From assembly GCF_027118995.1 (NCBI RefSeq), contig NZ_CP098242.1:1899001-1963000 (forward strand): DNA of 64,000 nt, given 5' to 3'. The notes beneath the pieces were generated by a model. It did not search any database, was not told the origin of the DNA, and saw only the letters and a list, made by a program, of their open reading frames with translations. Source of the stretch: Oxalobacter vibrioformis (GTDB taxonomy: Bacteria; Pseudomonadota; Gammaproteobacteria; Burkholderiales; Burkholderiaceae_D). A program made the translations under genes and the position numbers. Below are positions 63,390-64,000 of this stretch, piece by piece; position 1 is the stretch's first letter, and each line of letters starts with the position of its first letter.

Positions 63390-63545
63390 CTGTTGTATTT
63401 CTCCACTATTTTGTGCCAAAGTAGGGTTTTGCTTTTGGGCAATTCCATTTTTTCAGGCACAATATGAAAAACGGGAAGTAATTTTTTTCATCCGGCATTT
63501 TGATGGCCCGTGTTTTCAGGCCATCTGTCATAAAGGAGAGAGACG

Positions 63546-64000
63546 TTGTTACTGATTGTCGGGTATATCGTGGTCCTTGGCTGCGTGTTCGGCGGATTTA
63601 TGATGTCCGGCGGTCACCTTGCTGCGCTATGGCAACCCAACGAGCTCGTCATTATTGGCGGTGCAGCACTTGGCTCGTTCATTGCATCCAATGGCAGCAA
63701 ACAGCTTAAGGCGACCTTGAAAGCGGTCCCCTCTGCATTAAAAGGTTCCAAATATACGAAGGCGCTTTATCTGGAATTGATGGCCATGCTTTCTGAGGTT
63801 CTGATGAAGGTCAGAAAGGAAGGGTTGATGTCCATTGAGGGCGATGTGGAGATGCCTGAGCAGAGTCCGATTTTTTCAAAATATACCGCCATCATGGCGG
63901 ATCATCACGTGATGGAATTCATCACGGATTACCTGCGTCTGATGGTCTCGGGCAATATGGATGCGTTCCAGATCGAAAACCTGATGGATAACGAGATTGA
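63546..64000 (+). CDS. motA: Flagellar stator protein MotA, N-terminal part (continues past window)
   Basis: 151 codons are visible, open to the right edge. The product starts (M)LLIVGYIVVLGCVFGGFMMSGGHLAALWQPNELVI in segments matching E. coli MotA (TM1 and TM2), then SKYTKALYLELMAMLSEVL and ADHHVMEFITDYLRLMVSG. MotA with MotB forms the proton-driven stator. The start codon is TTG at 63546, with AAAGGAGAG at good spacing and no ATG nearby in frame. It follows flhDC and the methyltransferase; motB is expected beyond the window. Confidence 0.95.
   Translation, partial: MLLIVGYIVVLGCVFGGFMMSGGHLAALWQPNELVIIGGAALGSFIASNGSKQLKATLKAVPSALKGSKYTKALYLELMAMLSEVLMKVRKEGLMSIEGDVEMPEQSPIFSKYTAIMADHHVMEFITDYLRLMVSGNMDAFQIENLMDNEI

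Noticed and set aside
1..64000. CRISPR array, restriction or defence island, prophage
   Set aside because: No regularly spaced repeats, cas-like, phage structural or restriction genes are seen anywhere in the window.

Overview
The window reads as a chromosomal segment of a betaproteobacterium of the order Burkholderiales, most likely an Oxalobacteraceae member close to Oxalobacter. This is an inference from gene order and protein resemblance; no search was run. Supporting blocks are trxA-rho, thrS-infC-rpmI-rplT-pheS-pheT-ihfA-merR, surE-pcm-nlpD-rlmD, and flhDC followed by a membrane methyltransferase and motA. Base composition looks close to 50% GC.

Layout. 1-9.7 kb: the end of lysC, a UspA-type stress protein with a single-base frameshift, a nitronate monooxygenase-like enzyme, a short rubrerythrin, a two-gene signalling operon (HDOD/ATPase protein plus REC-PAS-GGDEF-EAL protein), rho and trxA. 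10-17 kb: an RND efflux pump (membrane fusion protein, pump, outer-membrane factor) divergent from a TetR/AcrR repressor, with a 24-bp AcrR-type operator between them. 17-26 kb: a P-type cation ATPase, tal, pgi, a DUF1254/DUF1214 lipoprotein with unusual Ala/Pro/Lys-rich insertions, and a MITE-like element. 26-36.7 kb: a Lap-type biofilm adhesin export and control locus (lapE-, lapG-, lapD-, lapB- and lapC-like genes plus a LuxR-type regulator). The giant adhesin is absent, but a 94-aa gene beside the locus looks like an isolated type I secretion C-terminal signal. 36.7-38.3 kb: a candidate small RNA, tRNA-Val(GAC) and mscL. 38.6-47.5 kb: a chemotaxis island with two intact chemoreceptors, two CheW paralogues, one wrecked chemoreceptor pseudogene and two insertion sequences (IS5 and IS3 families). 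47.7-60.8 kb: the translation block, then surE-pcm-nlpD, rlmD, msrB and yciB. 60.8-64 kb: a long leader, flhD, flhC, a methyltransferase and the start of motA.

How the parts connect. In Lap systems LapD reads cytoplasmic c-di-GMP and sequesters the periplasmic protease LapG, keeping an adhesin exported by LapBCE on the surface. The GGDEF/EAL protein at 3.5-5.7 kb is a plausible regulator of the same second messenger. The chemotaxis island and flhDC-motA imply a flagellated lifestyle opposed to that attachment programme.

Standout observations: an IS3-family element sits exactly in the loop of a chemoreceptor transcription terminator and is internally deleted; an IS5-family element sits just upstream of the chemoreceptor pseudogene; infC appears to start with AUA; two copies of a ~142-bp palindromic repeat flank rpmI-rplT; rpoS is absent from its usual place after nlpD; and thrS and uspA each carry a one-base homopolymer indel that may be sequencing error.
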